NCBI RefSeq assembly: GCF_008642275.1
Contig: NZ_CP029189.1
Span: forward strand, 2,982,001-3,046,000
From: Streptomyces venezuelae
Lineage (GTDB): Bacteria; Actinomycetota; Actinomycetes; Streptomycetales; Streptomycetaceae
Length of the DNA: 64,000 nt
Direction of reading: 5' to 3'
Every line of letters starts with the position of its first letter. The stretch's first letter is position 1. This document shows, in pieces, positions 7,065 through 17,929 of the stretch. Below the pieces are notes generated by a model. That model was not told where the DNA came from and made no database searches. It saw only the letters and a list, made by a program, of their open reading frames with translations. The translations under genes were made by a program, and so were the position numbers.

Positions 7065-9620
7065 ATGTTCCGTACAGCCCTGCGCAACGTCCTCGCGCAC
7101 AAGGCCCGGCTGCTGATGACGGTGCTCGCCGTCACCCTCGGCGTCGCCTTCGTCTCCGGCACCCTCGTCTTCACCGACACCCTCAAGAAGTCCCTCTCCG
7201 GCCAGTCCGCCAAGGACTACGCGGGGGTGGCCGTCTCCGTCACCTCGTACGGCCAGCTCATGAACGAGAACGGCGAGAAGGAGGGCGAGCCCGGCCTGAG
7301 CCAGGCCACCCTCGACAAGGTCAAGGCGCTCCCGGGCGTCGCCTCCGTCTCCGGACGCGTCTCCGGCTTCGCCGGCGTCGGCGACGAGAACGGCAAGCTG
7401 ATCGGTGCCGGCTGGGCCAACCAGGGCGCCAACTACACCCCCGTCAAGGACGAGAAGAACCCCCGCTACACCTTCGTCCAGGGCGCGGGCCCGGCCAAGG
7501 CCGACGAGATCGCGCTCGACAAGGCGACCGCGGAGACGGGCAAGTACAAGGTCGGCGACAAGGTACGCGTCGCCACCAACGGCCCGGTCAAGGAGTACTC
7601 CCTCGCCGGTGTCTTCACCACCGAGGACGGCGGCGTCACGGCCGGCGGCAGCCTGGTGCTCTTCGAGACCAAGGTCGCCCAGGAGCTCTACCTCAAGCCC
7701 GGCTACTTCCAGGAGATGTCGGTCGGGGCCAAGGACGGCACCTCCGCCGAGAAGCTGCTCGCCGACATCAAGCCGCTGGTCGACAGCAAGGGCACCACGG
7801 CGCAGACGGGCGCCGCGCTCGCCGAGAAGCAGGCCAAGGACATCGAGCGGGGCCTCGGCCAGCTGGGCAACATGCTGCTCGTCTTCGCCGGCATCTCGCT
7901 CTTCGTCGGCATCTTCCTGATCTACAACACCTTCACCATGCTGGTCACCCAGCGCACCAAGGAGCTGGCCCTGCTGCGCGCCGTCGGCGCCAACCGCGGT
8001 CAGGTCATGCGCTCGGTGCTCACCGAGGCCCTGGTCGTCGGCGTCGTGTCCGCCGTCGTCGGCCTGATCAGCGGCATCGGCCTGGCGGTCGGCATGCGCT
8101 CCGTGATCGGCTCCCTCGGTGCCAAGCTCCCGGGCGGCGGCGTCGTGGTCGCCCCGACCACGATCATCGCGGCCCTGGTCATCGGCGTCCTGGTCACGAC
8201 GGTCGCGGCCCTGCTGCCCGCCTGGCGCACCGGCCGGATCGCCCCGGTCGCCGCCATGGGCAGCGCCCACCTGCCGGCCAGCGCGAAGTCGCTGGTCGTG
8301 CGCAACGTCATCGGCTCGATCATCAGTGTCATCGGCATCGGCCTGGTCCTGCTCGGGGTCTCCAACGGCGGCAACGCCGGCCGCATGACCATCGGTGCCG
8401 GCGCGTTCTTCATGCTCATCGGCATGATCGTGCTGCTGCCGCTGCTCTCCAAGCCGGTCATCGGTGCCGTCCGCCCGCTGCTGCAGAAGGTGTTCGGGAT
8501 CCCCGGCAAGCTGGCCTCCCAGAACGCCGTCCGCAACCCGCGCCGCACCGCCGTCACCGCCGCCTCGCTGGCGATCGGCCTGACCCTGGTCACCACCCTG
8601 TCGGTGCTCGGCATCACCGTCGGCAAGGTCGTCGACCGGATGACCACCGAGAAGCTCAAGGCCGACTACAAGGTCTCCATGGCCGGCGACATGGGGGGCT
8701 ACCTCGACGAGTCGGTGGCCGAGACCCTGGCCAAGACCCCCGGCATCAAGGCGGTCTCCCCGCAGACGGCCGGCTACTTCATGGTCGGTGACGACTTCCG
8801 GTCGGTCTCCGGGGTCAACCCGGCCGGCATCGGCCAGCTGCTGAACATCGAGACCGTCAGCGGCTCGGTGGACTCCCTCGCCAAGGGCGAGGTCCTGGTC
8901 GCCGAGAAGACCGCGAAGAGCAAGAAGCTCGACACCGGCTCCACGCTCCAGGTGAAGTACGAGGACGGCAAGCAGCAGACCCTCAAGGTCGGCGCGGTCT
9001 ACAAGGACATGGAGGGCCTGCTCTCCCCGTACGTCCTCGACGACAAGATCCTCTCCCAGCACAGCGAGGAGAGCGCCGTCAGCGAGGTGTACGTCAACGT
9101 CGAGGGCGGGGGGTCCAAGGCCGCTCAGCAGAAGGTCGTCGACGCGCTGGGCAAGAACCCGGCCATCAAGGTCGCCACCCAGCAGGACATGCGCAACGAG
9201 ATGGGCGGCCAGATCAACCTGATGCTGAACATCATGTACGGCCTGCTCGGCATGGCGCTGATCATCTCGGTGCTCGGTGTGGTCAACACCCTGGCGATGT
9301 CCGTCTTCGAGCGGACCCAGGAGATCGGCATGCTGCGGGCGATCGGTCTCGACCGCGGCCGGGTCAAGAACATGATCCGCCTGGAGGCCGTGGCGATCTC
9401 GCTCTTCGGAGCCGTCCTGGGCGTCGCCATCGGCGTCTTCCTCGCCTGGGCCGTCGGCAGCACGCTGGCGAAGGCCATGCCGAACTACGAACTGATCCTC
9501 CCGTGGGACCGGATCGGCGTCTTCCTCCTGCTGGCCGCCGTGGTCGGTGTCCTGGCCGCCATGTGGCCGGCCCGCAGCGCCGCCCGCCTGAACATGCTGA
9601 CCGCCATCAAGACCGAGTAG
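7065..9620 (+). CDS. FtsX-family ABC permease
   Basis: The 851-residue membrane protein has the two-module FtsX layout: an N-terminal helix (about residues 15-40), an extracellular domain, three helices (about 265-410), a central pair of helices, a second extracellular domain, and three C-terminal helices ending in the usual PARSAARLNMLTAIKTE. The extracellular domains are Lys/Asp-rich. With the upstream ATPase it forms an exporter or membrane-stress device; cargo is unknown. A paralogous module lies at 36855-40234. Confidence 0.9.
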   Translation: MFRTALRNVLAHKARLLMTVLAVTLGVAFVSGTLVFTDTLKKSLSGQSAKDYAGVAVSVTSYGQLMNENGEKEGEPGLSQATLDKVKALPGVASVSGRVSGFAGVGDENGKLIGAGWANQGANYTPVKDEKNPRYTFVQGAGPAKADEIALDKATAETGKYKVGDKVRVATNGPVKEYSLAGVFTTEDGGVTAGGSLVLFETKVAQELYLKPGYFQEMSVGAKDGTSAEKLLADIKPLVDSKGTTAQTGAALAEKQAKDIERGLGQLGNMLLVFAGISLFVGIFLIYNTFTMLVTQRTKELALLRAVGANRGQVMRSVLTEALVVGVVSAVVGLISGIGLAVGMRSVIGSLGAKLPGGGVVVAPTTIIAALVIGVLVTTVAALLPAWRTGRIAPVAAMGSAHLPASAKSLVVRNVIGSIISVIGIGLVLLGVSNGGNAGRMTIGAGAFFMLIGMIVLLPLLSKPVIGAVRPLLQKVFGIPGKLASQNAVRNPRRTAVTAASLAIGLTLVTTLSVLGITVGKVVDRMTTEKLKADYKVSMAGDMGGYLDESVAETLAKTPGIKAVSPQTAGYFMVGDDFRSVSGVNPAGIGQLLNIETVSGSVDSLAKGEVLVAEKTAKSKKLDTGSTLQVKYEDGKQQTLKVGAVYKDMEGLLSPYVLDDKILSQHSEESAVSEVYVNVEGGGSKAAQQKVVDALGKNPAIKVATQQDMRNEMGGQINLMLNIMYGLLGMALIISVLGVVNTLAMSVFERTQEIGMLRAIGLDRGRVKNMIRLEAVAISLFGAVLGVAIGVFLAWAVGSTLAKAMPNYELILPWDRIGVFLLLAAVVGVLAAMWPARSAARLNMLTAIKTE

Positions 9621-9633
9621 CGGCAGGCACGCA

Positions 9634-9668
9634 GGAAGGGCCCCGGGGCACCGCCCCGGGGCCCTTCC
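9634..9668. terminator. Bidirectional terminator hairpin
   Basis: Perfect 15-base arms (9634-9648 and 9654-9668) between the convergent permease gene and the methyltransferase gene. Confidence 0.9.
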
Positions 9669-9685
9669 GCGTTCCCGGTGTACTG

Positions 9686-11086
9686 CTAGACCGTTTCTGC
9701 ATCCCAGGTGCGCAGCCGCAGGGGCAGCCGGGCGTCCCCGGCCGCCGTGGGCCGCACCGCGAGCACCTGGTTGACCCTGAGCCGGTTCCGCTCGAAGCCG
9801 AGCGCGCAGGCCGCCATGTAGAGCTGCCACACCCGGGCCCGGCCGGGGGAGGTCAGCCCGACCGCCTCCGCCCAGTGCTCCTCCAGCCGGGCCACCCAGG
9901 CCCGCAGGGTCAGCCCGTAGTGCTCGCGCAGGGTCTCCACGTCGCGGACCTCGAAGCCGGCCCGCTCCAGTTCGCCGACGGTGGTGCCGAGCGGGGAGAG
10001 CTCCCCGTCGGGGAAGACGTAGGCGTCGATGAACTCGTCGATCCGGTACGCCTCCTCGTCCGGCTCCGGCGGACGGGCGATCTGGTGGTTCAGCAGCCGC
10101 CCTCCGGGGCGCAGCAGGGCGTGGAGGGTGCGGGCGTAGTCCCGGTAGCGGTCGGCCCCGACGTGCTCGGCCATCCCGATGGAGGAAATGGCCTCGTACG
10201 GCCCGTCCTTGACGTCCCGGTAGTCCTGGATCCGGATGTCCACCCGCTCGGTCAGTCCCTCGTCGGCGACCCGTTTACGGGCGTACACGGCCTGCTCGCG
10301 GGAGAGCGTGACCCCGGTGACCCGGACGCCGTACTCGCGGGCGGCGTGCAGCGCCATGGAGCCCCAGCCGCAGCCCACGTCGAGCAGCCGGTCCCCGGGC
10401 CGCAGGGCGAGCTTGCGGCAGACCAGGTCGAGCTTGTCGTGCTGGGCCCGCTCCAGGGTGGAGCCGGGGCTCCAGTAGGCGCAGGAGTACACCATGGAGG
10501 GGCCGAGGACCCGTTCGTAGAAGTCGTTGCCGACGTCGTAGTGGTGGCTGACGGCCCGGCGGTCCCGGCCCTTGCTGTGGCGGGCTCCGCCGCGCCGGTC
10601 CGCCTCCTCGGCGGGGGGCGGGGGCGGGGGCAGCGGTCCGGCGAGGGCGATCAGCTCCCGTGCGGCGGCCCGCTGGGCGGCGTCGCGCCACCTGGCCCCC
10701 GGCAGGTCGGAGAGCGCGGGCAGCCCGGCGCGGCGCGCGATGTTCCCGAGGGCGGCGAGCGGCCCGGGCCCGGTCCGGGCGGTGGAGGCGGCGGGGCCGA
10801 CGGGAGGCAGGTCCGGCTCGCGTTCCCACAGCAGGCCCGCCACCCGGTCCAGCAGGTCGAACAGGCTGCCTTCGACCGTGAGCTCGCCCGCCACCCAGGC
10901 GCGCGCCAGCCCCAGTTCGCCGGGCCTCCAGAGCATCCGCCGCAGGGCGCGGCGGTCGTGGATGACGAGCACGGGGCCGTCGGGCGGGCCTGCCTCGCTG
11001 CCGTCCCAGGCCCGCACGCGTACCGGCAGCGGGGCACCCAGCAGGGTCTCGGCAACAACGGCGAGCCGCGGCGCGGCGTCGGTCAT
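9686..11086 (-). CDS. Cyclopropane-fatty-acyl-phospholipid synthase family methyltransferase
   Basis: The 466-residue protein has the class I SAM-binding motif LDVGCGWGSMALHAA in its second half, then GVTLSREQ and EHVGADRY, all typical of the CFA-synthase/mycolic-acid-methyltransferase family. These enzymes methylate unsaturated acyl chains of phospholipids to cyclopropane or branched products at the membrane surface. The first 150 residues are the family's variable N-terminal domain. The ATG at 11086 has GGAGG at 6-7 bases. It is transcribed alone, bounded by hairpins on both sides. Confidence 0.88.
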   Translation of the reverse strand: MTDAAPRLAVVAETLLGAPLPVRVRAWDGSEAGPPDGPVLVIHDRRALRRMLWRPGELGLARAWVAGELTVEGSLFDLLDRVAGLLWEREPDLPPVGPAASTARTGPGPLAALGNIARRAGLPALSDLPGARWRDAAQRAAARELIALAGPLPPPPPPAEEADRRGGARHSKGRDRRAVSHHYDVGNDFYERVLGPSMVYSCAYWSPGSTLERAQHDKLDLVCRKLALRPGDRLLDVGCGWGSMALHAAREYGVRVTGVTLSREQAVYARKRVADEGLTERVDIRIQDYRDVKDGPYEAISSIGMAEHVGADRYRDYARTLHALLRPGGRLLNHQIARPPEPDEEAYRIDEFIDAYVFPDGELSPLGTTVGELERAGFEVRDVETLREHYGLTLRAWVARLEEHWAEAVGLTSPGRARVWQLYMAACALGFERNRLRVNQVLAVRPTAAGDARLPLRLRTWDAETV

Positions 11087-11145
11087 GGCGCACCTCCACA
11101 AAAGCTCCGACCCCTCCGTCTACCCATCCCGGGCCCCGGGTACGC

Positions 11146-11189
11146 CGAAGGGGCCGCCCGCACCACGGATGGCGGGCGGCCCCTTCGGG
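11146..11189. terminator. Terminator hairpin downstream of ndh
   Basis: Perfect 17-base arms (11146-11162 and 11173-11189) with a 10-base loop. It lies after the NADH dehydrogenase gene on the minus strand. Between it and that gene's stop there is a short duplicated GTCGTACAGGT. Confidence 0.85.
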
Positions 11190-11264
11190 GTCGTACAGGT
11201 CGTACAGGTGAAGCGGATGGAGCAAGTGGAGCAGGTGGAGCTCAGGCCCTGCCGGTCACACCGG

Positions 11265-12647
11265 TCAGGCCTTGGCCTTCGCGGCCGGGGCAGCGGCGGC
11301 GGCCGGGGCCGGCGCCGGCTTGGCGGCCTCGTAGAACTCCTCGCGGGGGGTCTCCAGGGCACCCAGGGAGACGACCTCGCGCTTGAGGAACATCGCGAGG
11401 GTCCAGTCGGCGAAGACGCGGATCTTGCGGTTCCAGGTCGGCATGGCCATGCCGTGGTAGCCACGGTGCATGTACCAGGCCAGCCGGCCCTTGAGCTTGA
11501 TCTTCGTCTTGCCCATGACGATCATCGCGACGCCCTTGTGGAGGCCGAGGCCCGCCACCGCACCCTTGTTGGAGTGCGAGTACTCGGCCTGCGGGAAGCC
11601 GCGCATGCCCGAGATGACGTTGTCGCCGAGGACCTTGGCCTGGCGCAGCGCGTGCTGGGCGTTCGGCGGGCACCAGGCGTTCTCGACGCCGGCCTTGCGG
11701 GAGGCGACGTCCGGAACCTGGGCGTTGTCGCCGGCGGCCCAGATGTAGTCCGTGCCCGTGACCTGGAGGGTCGGCTGGGCGTCCACGTGGCCGCGGGGGC
11801 CCAGCGGCAGGCCGTAGCGGGCCAGCGCCGGGTTCGGCTTGACGCCGGCGGTCCACACGATGGTGTTGGAGTCGACTTCGAGGCCGTTCTTCAGCACCAC
11901 GTGGCCGTCCACGCAGGAGTCCATGGAGGTGCTGAGGTAGATCTCGATGCCGCGGGACTCGAGGTGCTCCTTGCCCCAGGTGCCGAGCTTGGGCCCGACC
12001 TCGGGGAGGATCTTGTCGGCCGCGTCGACCAGGATGAAGCGCATGTCCTCGCGCTTGATCGTGGAGTAGTACTTCGCGGCGTCGCGGGCCATGTCCTCGA
12101 CCTCACCGATGGTCTCCGCACCGGCGAAGCCGCCGCCGACGAAGACGAAGGTGAGGGCCCTGCGGCGGACGTTCTCGTCCGTCGTGGACTCGGCCTTGTC
12201 GAGCTGTTCGAGGACGTGGTTGCGCAGGCCGATGCCCTCTTCGACGCCCTTCATGCCGATGCCCTGTTCGGCGAGGCCGGGGATCGGGAAGGTGCGGGAG
12301 ACGGCGCCGAGCGCGATCACCAGGTAGTCGAAGGGCAGCTCGTACGCCTCGCCGACGAGCGGCGTGACGACGGCGACCTTGCGGTCCTGGTCGATGCTGG
12401 TGACCCGGCCGGTGAGAACCTCCGCCTTGGGCAGCACGCGTCGCAGCGGGACGACGACGTGCCGAGGCGAGATGCTGCCTGCGGCCACTTCAGGGAGGAA
12501 GGGCTGGTAGGTCATGTACGAGCGCGGGTCGACGACCGTGACGGTCGCCTCGCCGTAGCGCATCTTCTTCATGATGCGCTTGGCTGCGTACAGGCCTACG
12601 TACCCACCTCCTACAACGAGGATCCTGGGACGCTCCGTGGTGCTCAT
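11265..12647 (-). CDS. ndh: Type II NADH dehydrogenase (NAD(P)/FAD-dependent oxidoreductase)
   Basis: The 460-residue flavoprotein has an N-terminal FAD-binding motif (GGGYVGLYAAK, residues about 14-24), a second dinucleotide fold (FVGGGFAGAETIGE), and the AAGD element before the C-terminal part. NDH-2 enzymes oxidise NADH and pass electrons to menaquinone without pumping protons. The C-terminus ends in an Ala/Pro/Lys tail. The ATG at 12647 replaces an upstream in-frame start because the family begins with the RILVVGGG strand. A Rex-like operator 34 bases upstream fits redox control. Confidence 0.9.
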   Translation of the reverse strand: MSTTERPRILVVGGGYVGLYAAKRIMKKMRYGEATVTVVDPRSYMTYQPFLPEVAAGSISPRHVVVPLRRVLPKAEVLTGRVTSIDQDRKVAVVTPLVGEAYELPFDYLVIALGAVSRTFPIPGLAEQGIGMKGVEEGIGLRNHVLEQLDKAESTTDENVRRRALTFVFVGGGFAGAETIGEVEDMARDAAKYYSTIKREDMRFILVDAADKILPEVGPKLGTWGKEHLESRGIEIYLSTSMDSCVDGHVVLKNGLEVDSNTIVWTAGVKPNPALARYGLPLGPRGHVDAQPTLQVTGTDYIWAAGDNAQVPDVASRKAGVENAWCPPNAQHALRQAKVLGDNVISGMRGFPQAEYSHSNKGAVAGLGLHKGVAMIVMGKTKIKLKGRLAWYMHRGYHGMAMPTWNRKIRVFADWTLAMFLKREVVSLGALETPREEFYEAAKPAPAPAAAAAPAAKAKA

Positions 12648-12680
12648 GGAACGAGTATCCAGCACCCAAAGGGGTGTCGC

Positions 12681-12698
12681 TCGTGAGCCCCTTCACAA
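12681..12698 (-). promoter_or_regulatory. Rex-like operator upstream of ndh
   Basis: On the minus strand the site reads TTGTGAAGGGGCTCACGA. It matches the Rex half-site TTGTGAA with a slightly imperfect second half. Rex is the NADH/NAD+-sensing repressor of respiratory genes in actinobacteria, and ndh is, from memory, among its targets in S. coelicolor. The position, 34 bases before the start codon, suits repression. Confidence 0.65.
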
Positions 12699-12897
12699 GG
12701 ACTGAGGGACCCTCTGCTACACTCCGCCGCCCACGTGACGGAGGTCATGGCGCGCGACGGGAACCAGAAGACCTCCGGAGTCGTTGTTCACCCGTCCTGA
12801 ACTGGCCTCCAGGGCCGGAAGCGGACTGGACCACAGGGCTTCGTCCATACCTCTGACGCGGATCCCGTCGCCTCCGCCGATCGCACGAACAGGCACG

Positions 12898-12963
12898 AAA
12901 AAGGGCCCGCAGGCCTCCGGAAGGTCCCAAAGGGCCCTTCCATTGACCCTGCGGGCCCTTTTT
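12898..12963. terminator. Terminator with T-run, downstream of ppx
   Basis: Perfect 16-base outer arms (12898-12913 and 12948-12963) end in runs of A and T, and a smaller GGAAGG/CCTTCC hairpin sits inside. It terminates the ppx operon on the minus strand and could also work on the plus strand. The rest of the 390-base gap 12648-13037 holds the ndh promoter region and the two Rex-like sites. Confidence 0.85.
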
Positions 12964-12965
12964 CC

Positions 12966-12983
12966 TTGTGAAGAACTTCACGA
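12966..12983 (+). promoter_or_regulatory. Second Rex-like palindrome
   Basis: TTGTGAAGAACTTCACGA has the same half-sites as the site at 12681, in the opposite orientation. It lies between the ppx stop and its terminator, about 320 bases upstream of ndh. Confidence 0.5.
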
Positions 12984-13037
12984 ACTTGATGTGGATCACG
13001 GGCCCGAGAGGCCCTCACAACCTGCTTCGAAGGTCGT

Positions 13038-13979
13038 TCAGGCGATGGACCAAGCGATTCCATCGAGGATGTCGTGCTCCGACACGACAACCTCGGAAGC
13101 GCCGATACGCTCCATGATCGCCAGCAGGACCAGCGCGCCCGCCCCGATCACGTCCACCCGGCCCGGATGCATCACGGGGATCGCCGCGCGCTCGGCGTGC
13201 GTCGCCGTCAGCATCCGCTCGCTGATCGCGCGCACCTGCTCGTAGGAGATCCGGGAGTGGTGGATCGCGGACGACTCGTACGCCGCCAGCCCCAGCGCGA
13301 TCCCGGCGACCGTGGTCACCGAGCCCGCCAGGCCCACCAGCGTGCGCGCCTCGGCCAGCGGCACGCTCTCGGCGGCCAGGTCCAGCGCCGCCTCGATGTC
13401 GGCGCGGATCGCGTCGACCTGCTCCGCGGTCGGCGGGTCGGTGACGACCCCGTCCACCACCAGGTGCCGCTCGGTCATCCGGACGCAGCCGATGTCCACG
13501 GACCGCGCGGCCCGCACGTGCTCCTCGCCGACCACGAACTCGGTCGAGCCGCCACCGATGTCCACCACCAGGAACGGCCGCTCAAGGTGCTCGTGCGCCG
13601 TCAGCTCCCTGGTCGCGCCGGTGAAGGAGAACTCCGCCTCCTGGTCACCGGAGATCACCTCGGGCTCGACCCCCAGGATGTCCAGGACGCCCCGGACGAA
13701 GTCCGCCCGGTTCTCGGCGTCCCGGGAGGCGGAGGTCGCCACGAAACGCACCCGCTCCGCACCGAACTCCTTGATCACTCCCGCGTACTCGCGGCAGGCG
13801 GCGAAGGTGCGCTCCAGCGCCTCCGGGGCCAGGCGCCCGGTCTTGTCCACGCCCTGGCCGAGCCGGACGATCGTCATCCGGCGGTCCAGCTCGGTCAGCT
13901 CGCCGGTGGCCGGGTCGCAGTCCGCCACGAGCAGCCGGATGGAGTTCGTACCGCAGTCGACGGCGGCGACCCGGGTCAC
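13038..13979 (-). CDS. ppx: Exopolyphosphatase / Ppx-GppA phosphatase
   Basis: The 313-residue protein has the ASKHA-fold phosphate 1 motif at its start (AVDCGTNSIRLLVAD) and the phosphate 2 motif DIGGGSTEF, with the family GLAGSVTT element. It hydrolyses polyphosphate and perhaps pppGpp. The GTG at 13979 overlaps the DUF501 stop by four bases (GTGA) and has GAGGAG upstream, so the two are translationally coupled. The length matches actinobacterial Ppx2-type enzymes. It is the last gene of the eno-ftsB-DUF501-ppx group. Confidence 0.93.
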   Translation of the reverse strand: MTRVAAVDCGTNSIRLLVADCDPATGELTELDRRMTIVRLGQGVDKTGRLAPEALERTFAACREYAGVIKEFGAERVRFVATSASRDAENRADFVRGVLDILGVEPEVISGDQEAEFSFTGATRELTAHEHLERPFLVVDIGGGSTEFVVGEEHVRAARSVDIGCVRMTERHLVVDGVVTDPPTAEQVDAIRADIEAALDLAAESVPLAEARTLVGLAGSVTTVAGIALGLAAYESSAIHHSRISYEQVRAISERMLTATHAERAAIPVMHPGRVDVIGAGALVLLAIMERIGASEVVVSEHDILDGIAWSIA

Positions 13980-14518
13980 CGGGACTCCTCTTCCTTCTTC
14001 TCGCCGCACGGGGTCACGCAGGCGCCCTTGGCCCACCACTCCGGCAGCATGGCGAGCGCCTCGTCGCCGAACGGGTTCACCCCGGGCCCGGCGGCCAGCG
14101 AGTGGCCGACCAGCACGTGCAGGCACTTCACCCGGTCCGGCATGCCGCCGGCGCTCGGGAAGCCCTGGAGCACCTCGATGGCGTCGCGCCGCTCGATGTA
14201 GTCCTCGTGGGCGGCCTGGTAGGCGGCGGCCAGTTCCTTGTCCTCGGCGAGCCGGGCCTGCATCTCCTTCATCACGCCGTTGGCCTCCAGCGTGCCGATC
14301 GCGGAGGCCGCGCGCGGGCACGTCAGGTAGTACAGCGTCGGGAAGGGCGTGCCGTCGGGGAGCCGCGGGGCGGTCTCCACCACGTCCGGCTGCCCGCAGG
14401 GGCAGCGGTGGGCGATGGCGCGCAGCCCGCGCGGCGGGCGGCCGAGCTGCTGCTGGAACGCGTCGATGTCCGCGTCGGTCGGCTCGGTCCGGTCGGTCTG
14501 GGGCGGGGGCGTCTGCAT
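13976..14518 (-). CDS. DUF501 domain-containing protein
   Basis: A 180-residue soluble protein with conserved Cys residues in a CPCGQPDVVET segment (about 38-48), a second Cys in LTCPRAASAIG, and ending in ACVTPCGEK. These match DUF501, an actinobacterial family of unknown function invariably next to ppx and ftsB. The cysteines suggest metal binding. No strong ribosome binding site stands before the ATG at 14518, so the start is less certain than the gene. Confidence 0.88.
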   Translation of the reverse strand: MQTPPPQTDRTEPTDADIDAFQQQLGRPPRGLRAIAHRCPCGQPDVVETAPRLPDGTPFPTLYYLTCPRAASAIGTLEANGVMKEMQARLAEDKELAAAYQAAHEDYIERRDAIEVLQGFPSAGGMPDRVKCLHVLVGHSLAAGPGVNPFGDEALAMLPEWWAKGACVTPCGEKKEEESR

Positions 14519-14590
14519 GCCTGGAGGAAGTCTCTTCGTTCTCGTGGATGGGTGCTGCGGTGCTGCGGTGCTGTGGCCCTGCGGGCCGGG

Positions 14591-15079
14591 TCACTCGCCG
14601 GGGCGGTCGGCCTTGTCGACGCCGTCCCAGACGTTGGAGTACCAGGGGCGGTCGGAGCCGGCGTGGCCGGTCCCGTGCGGCTGCGGGGGCTGGGCCCCGG
14701 GGTCGCTCATGATGTAGCCGATCTCCCCCGGGCGCAGGAAGTGCAGGTGCTTGCGCGCCTGCTGCTCCGCGTAGGCGTCGTCCTGCCAGCGGGCCTTCTC
14801 GTCGCGGAGCCGCTCCAGGCGGTCCCGCGCGGCCGCGGCGGCCCGCTGCTGCTTCGCGATCTCCGAGCGCTGGGAGACGTACTGGCGCATCGGATACGCG
14901 AGGGCGACGACCAGCGTACAGAGGACGAGCACCAGGAGTGCGGCGCGGCCGGTGAGCCGGCTGCGGCGGACCTGGCGCCGCGACTGCGACCGGTAGACGT
15001 GGGCGGCGGTCCGCTCGCCGAGCTGCTTGAGCCTGGTCGCGGTGGAGAAGGTGGAGAACCGATCCCGGTTCCCGGCCAT
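14591..15079 (-). CDS. divIC: Septum formation initiator FtsB/DivIC
   Basis: The 162-residue protein has a basic cytosolic N-terminus, one membrane helix (about residues 47-65, ALLVLVLCTLVVALAY), and then an external coiled coil (about 70-110) leading to the family motif ARKHLHFLRPGEIGY. FtsB/DivIC joins FtsL and FtsQ/DivIB in the divisome and is needed for sporulation septa in Streptomyces. The ATG has GGGGAGG upstream. It follows eno by 99 bases across a hairpin. Confidence 0.92.
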   Translation of the reverse strand: MAGNRDRFSTFSTATRLKQLGERTAAHVYRSQSRRQVRRSRLTGRAALLVLVLCTLVVALAYPMRQYVSQRSEIAKQQRAAAAARDRLERLRDEKARWQDDAYAEQQARKHLHFLRPGEIGYIMSDPGAQPPQPHGTGHAGSDRPWYSNVWDGVDKADRPGE

Positions 15080-15111
15080 TGGTCCGCCTCCCCTAGGTAC
15101 GCACTACGCAA

Positions 15112-15152
15112 TACGTCCCCGCACACGGTACGGGACCGAGTGCGGGGACGTA
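15112..15152. terminator. Hairpin between eno and divIC
   Basis: Perfect 13-base arms (15112-15124 and 15140-15152) with a 15-base loop. It may end or attenuate eno transcripts ahead of the cell-division gene, lowering divIC expression relative to eno. Confidence 0.7.
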
Positions 15153-15178
15153 CGGAGGCCAGCCCCTCAGGGGGGTGA

Positions 15179-16528
<1,350 letters not shown>

Positions 16529-16655
16529 CTAGAGCCTAACCGGCTCCGGGCACTGGGCCGCCCGACCGCCCGGACCCTGGGACGAAAAAGGGACCGAATA
16601 CCCCTCTTCCGGGACATACGGAGCTTGATCATCGGCCTTCGGGGGCCACACGCAG

Positions 16656-16690
16656 CACCGCCCGGCGCGTGGGGCACGCGCCGGGCGGTG
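16656..16690. terminator. Terminator hairpin downstream of the Rpf/LysM gene
   Basis: Perfect 15-base arms (16656-16670 and 16676-16690) with a GGGGC loop, 62 bases after the stop of the gene at 16752 on the minus strand. It separates that gene from eno; the rest of 16460-16655 is the eno leader and promoter region. Confidence 0.85.
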
Positions 16691-16751
16691 GGAATCCTGC
16701 ACGGGGTCAGCTGACGCCGCGTACAAGTTCCTGCGGCTTCTGCCGCGATGT

Positions 16752-17725
<974 letters not shown>

Positions 17726-17740
17726 AAGGTAGACAGGTCC

Positions 17741-17772
17741 CTCCCCGATGTTCAACGAGGAACATCGGGGAG
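17741..17772. other. Perfect hairpin upstream of the riboswitch
   Basis: Twelve-base arms (17741-17752 and 17761-17772, CTCCCCGATGTT and its complement) with an 8-base loop. It may end transcripts of the gene at 17930 or lie in the far leader of rpfA. The remaining gap 17773-17929 shows no gene. Confidence 0.6.
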
Positions 17773-17929
17773 AAACGGCCCCTACTTGCGCCCTCCGCAG
17801 GGGTGTTTGCGCAGGTGAGGACGGGGTTTGCGGAAGCCCCGAGGCGGGACACGCCAGTTGACCGGAAGAGACACATGTCTCACTTACAGAAATCCGACAT
17901 TCGACTCTTTCCGGATAACTGAACTGTCC

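Noticed and set aside
6942..9830. Very long open frame (962 codons) antisense to the ABC permease
   Set aside because: It mirrors the GC-rich third-position bias of the permease gene, lacks recognisable domains and is Gly/Asp/Arg repetitive; the permease on the plus strand is clearly real.
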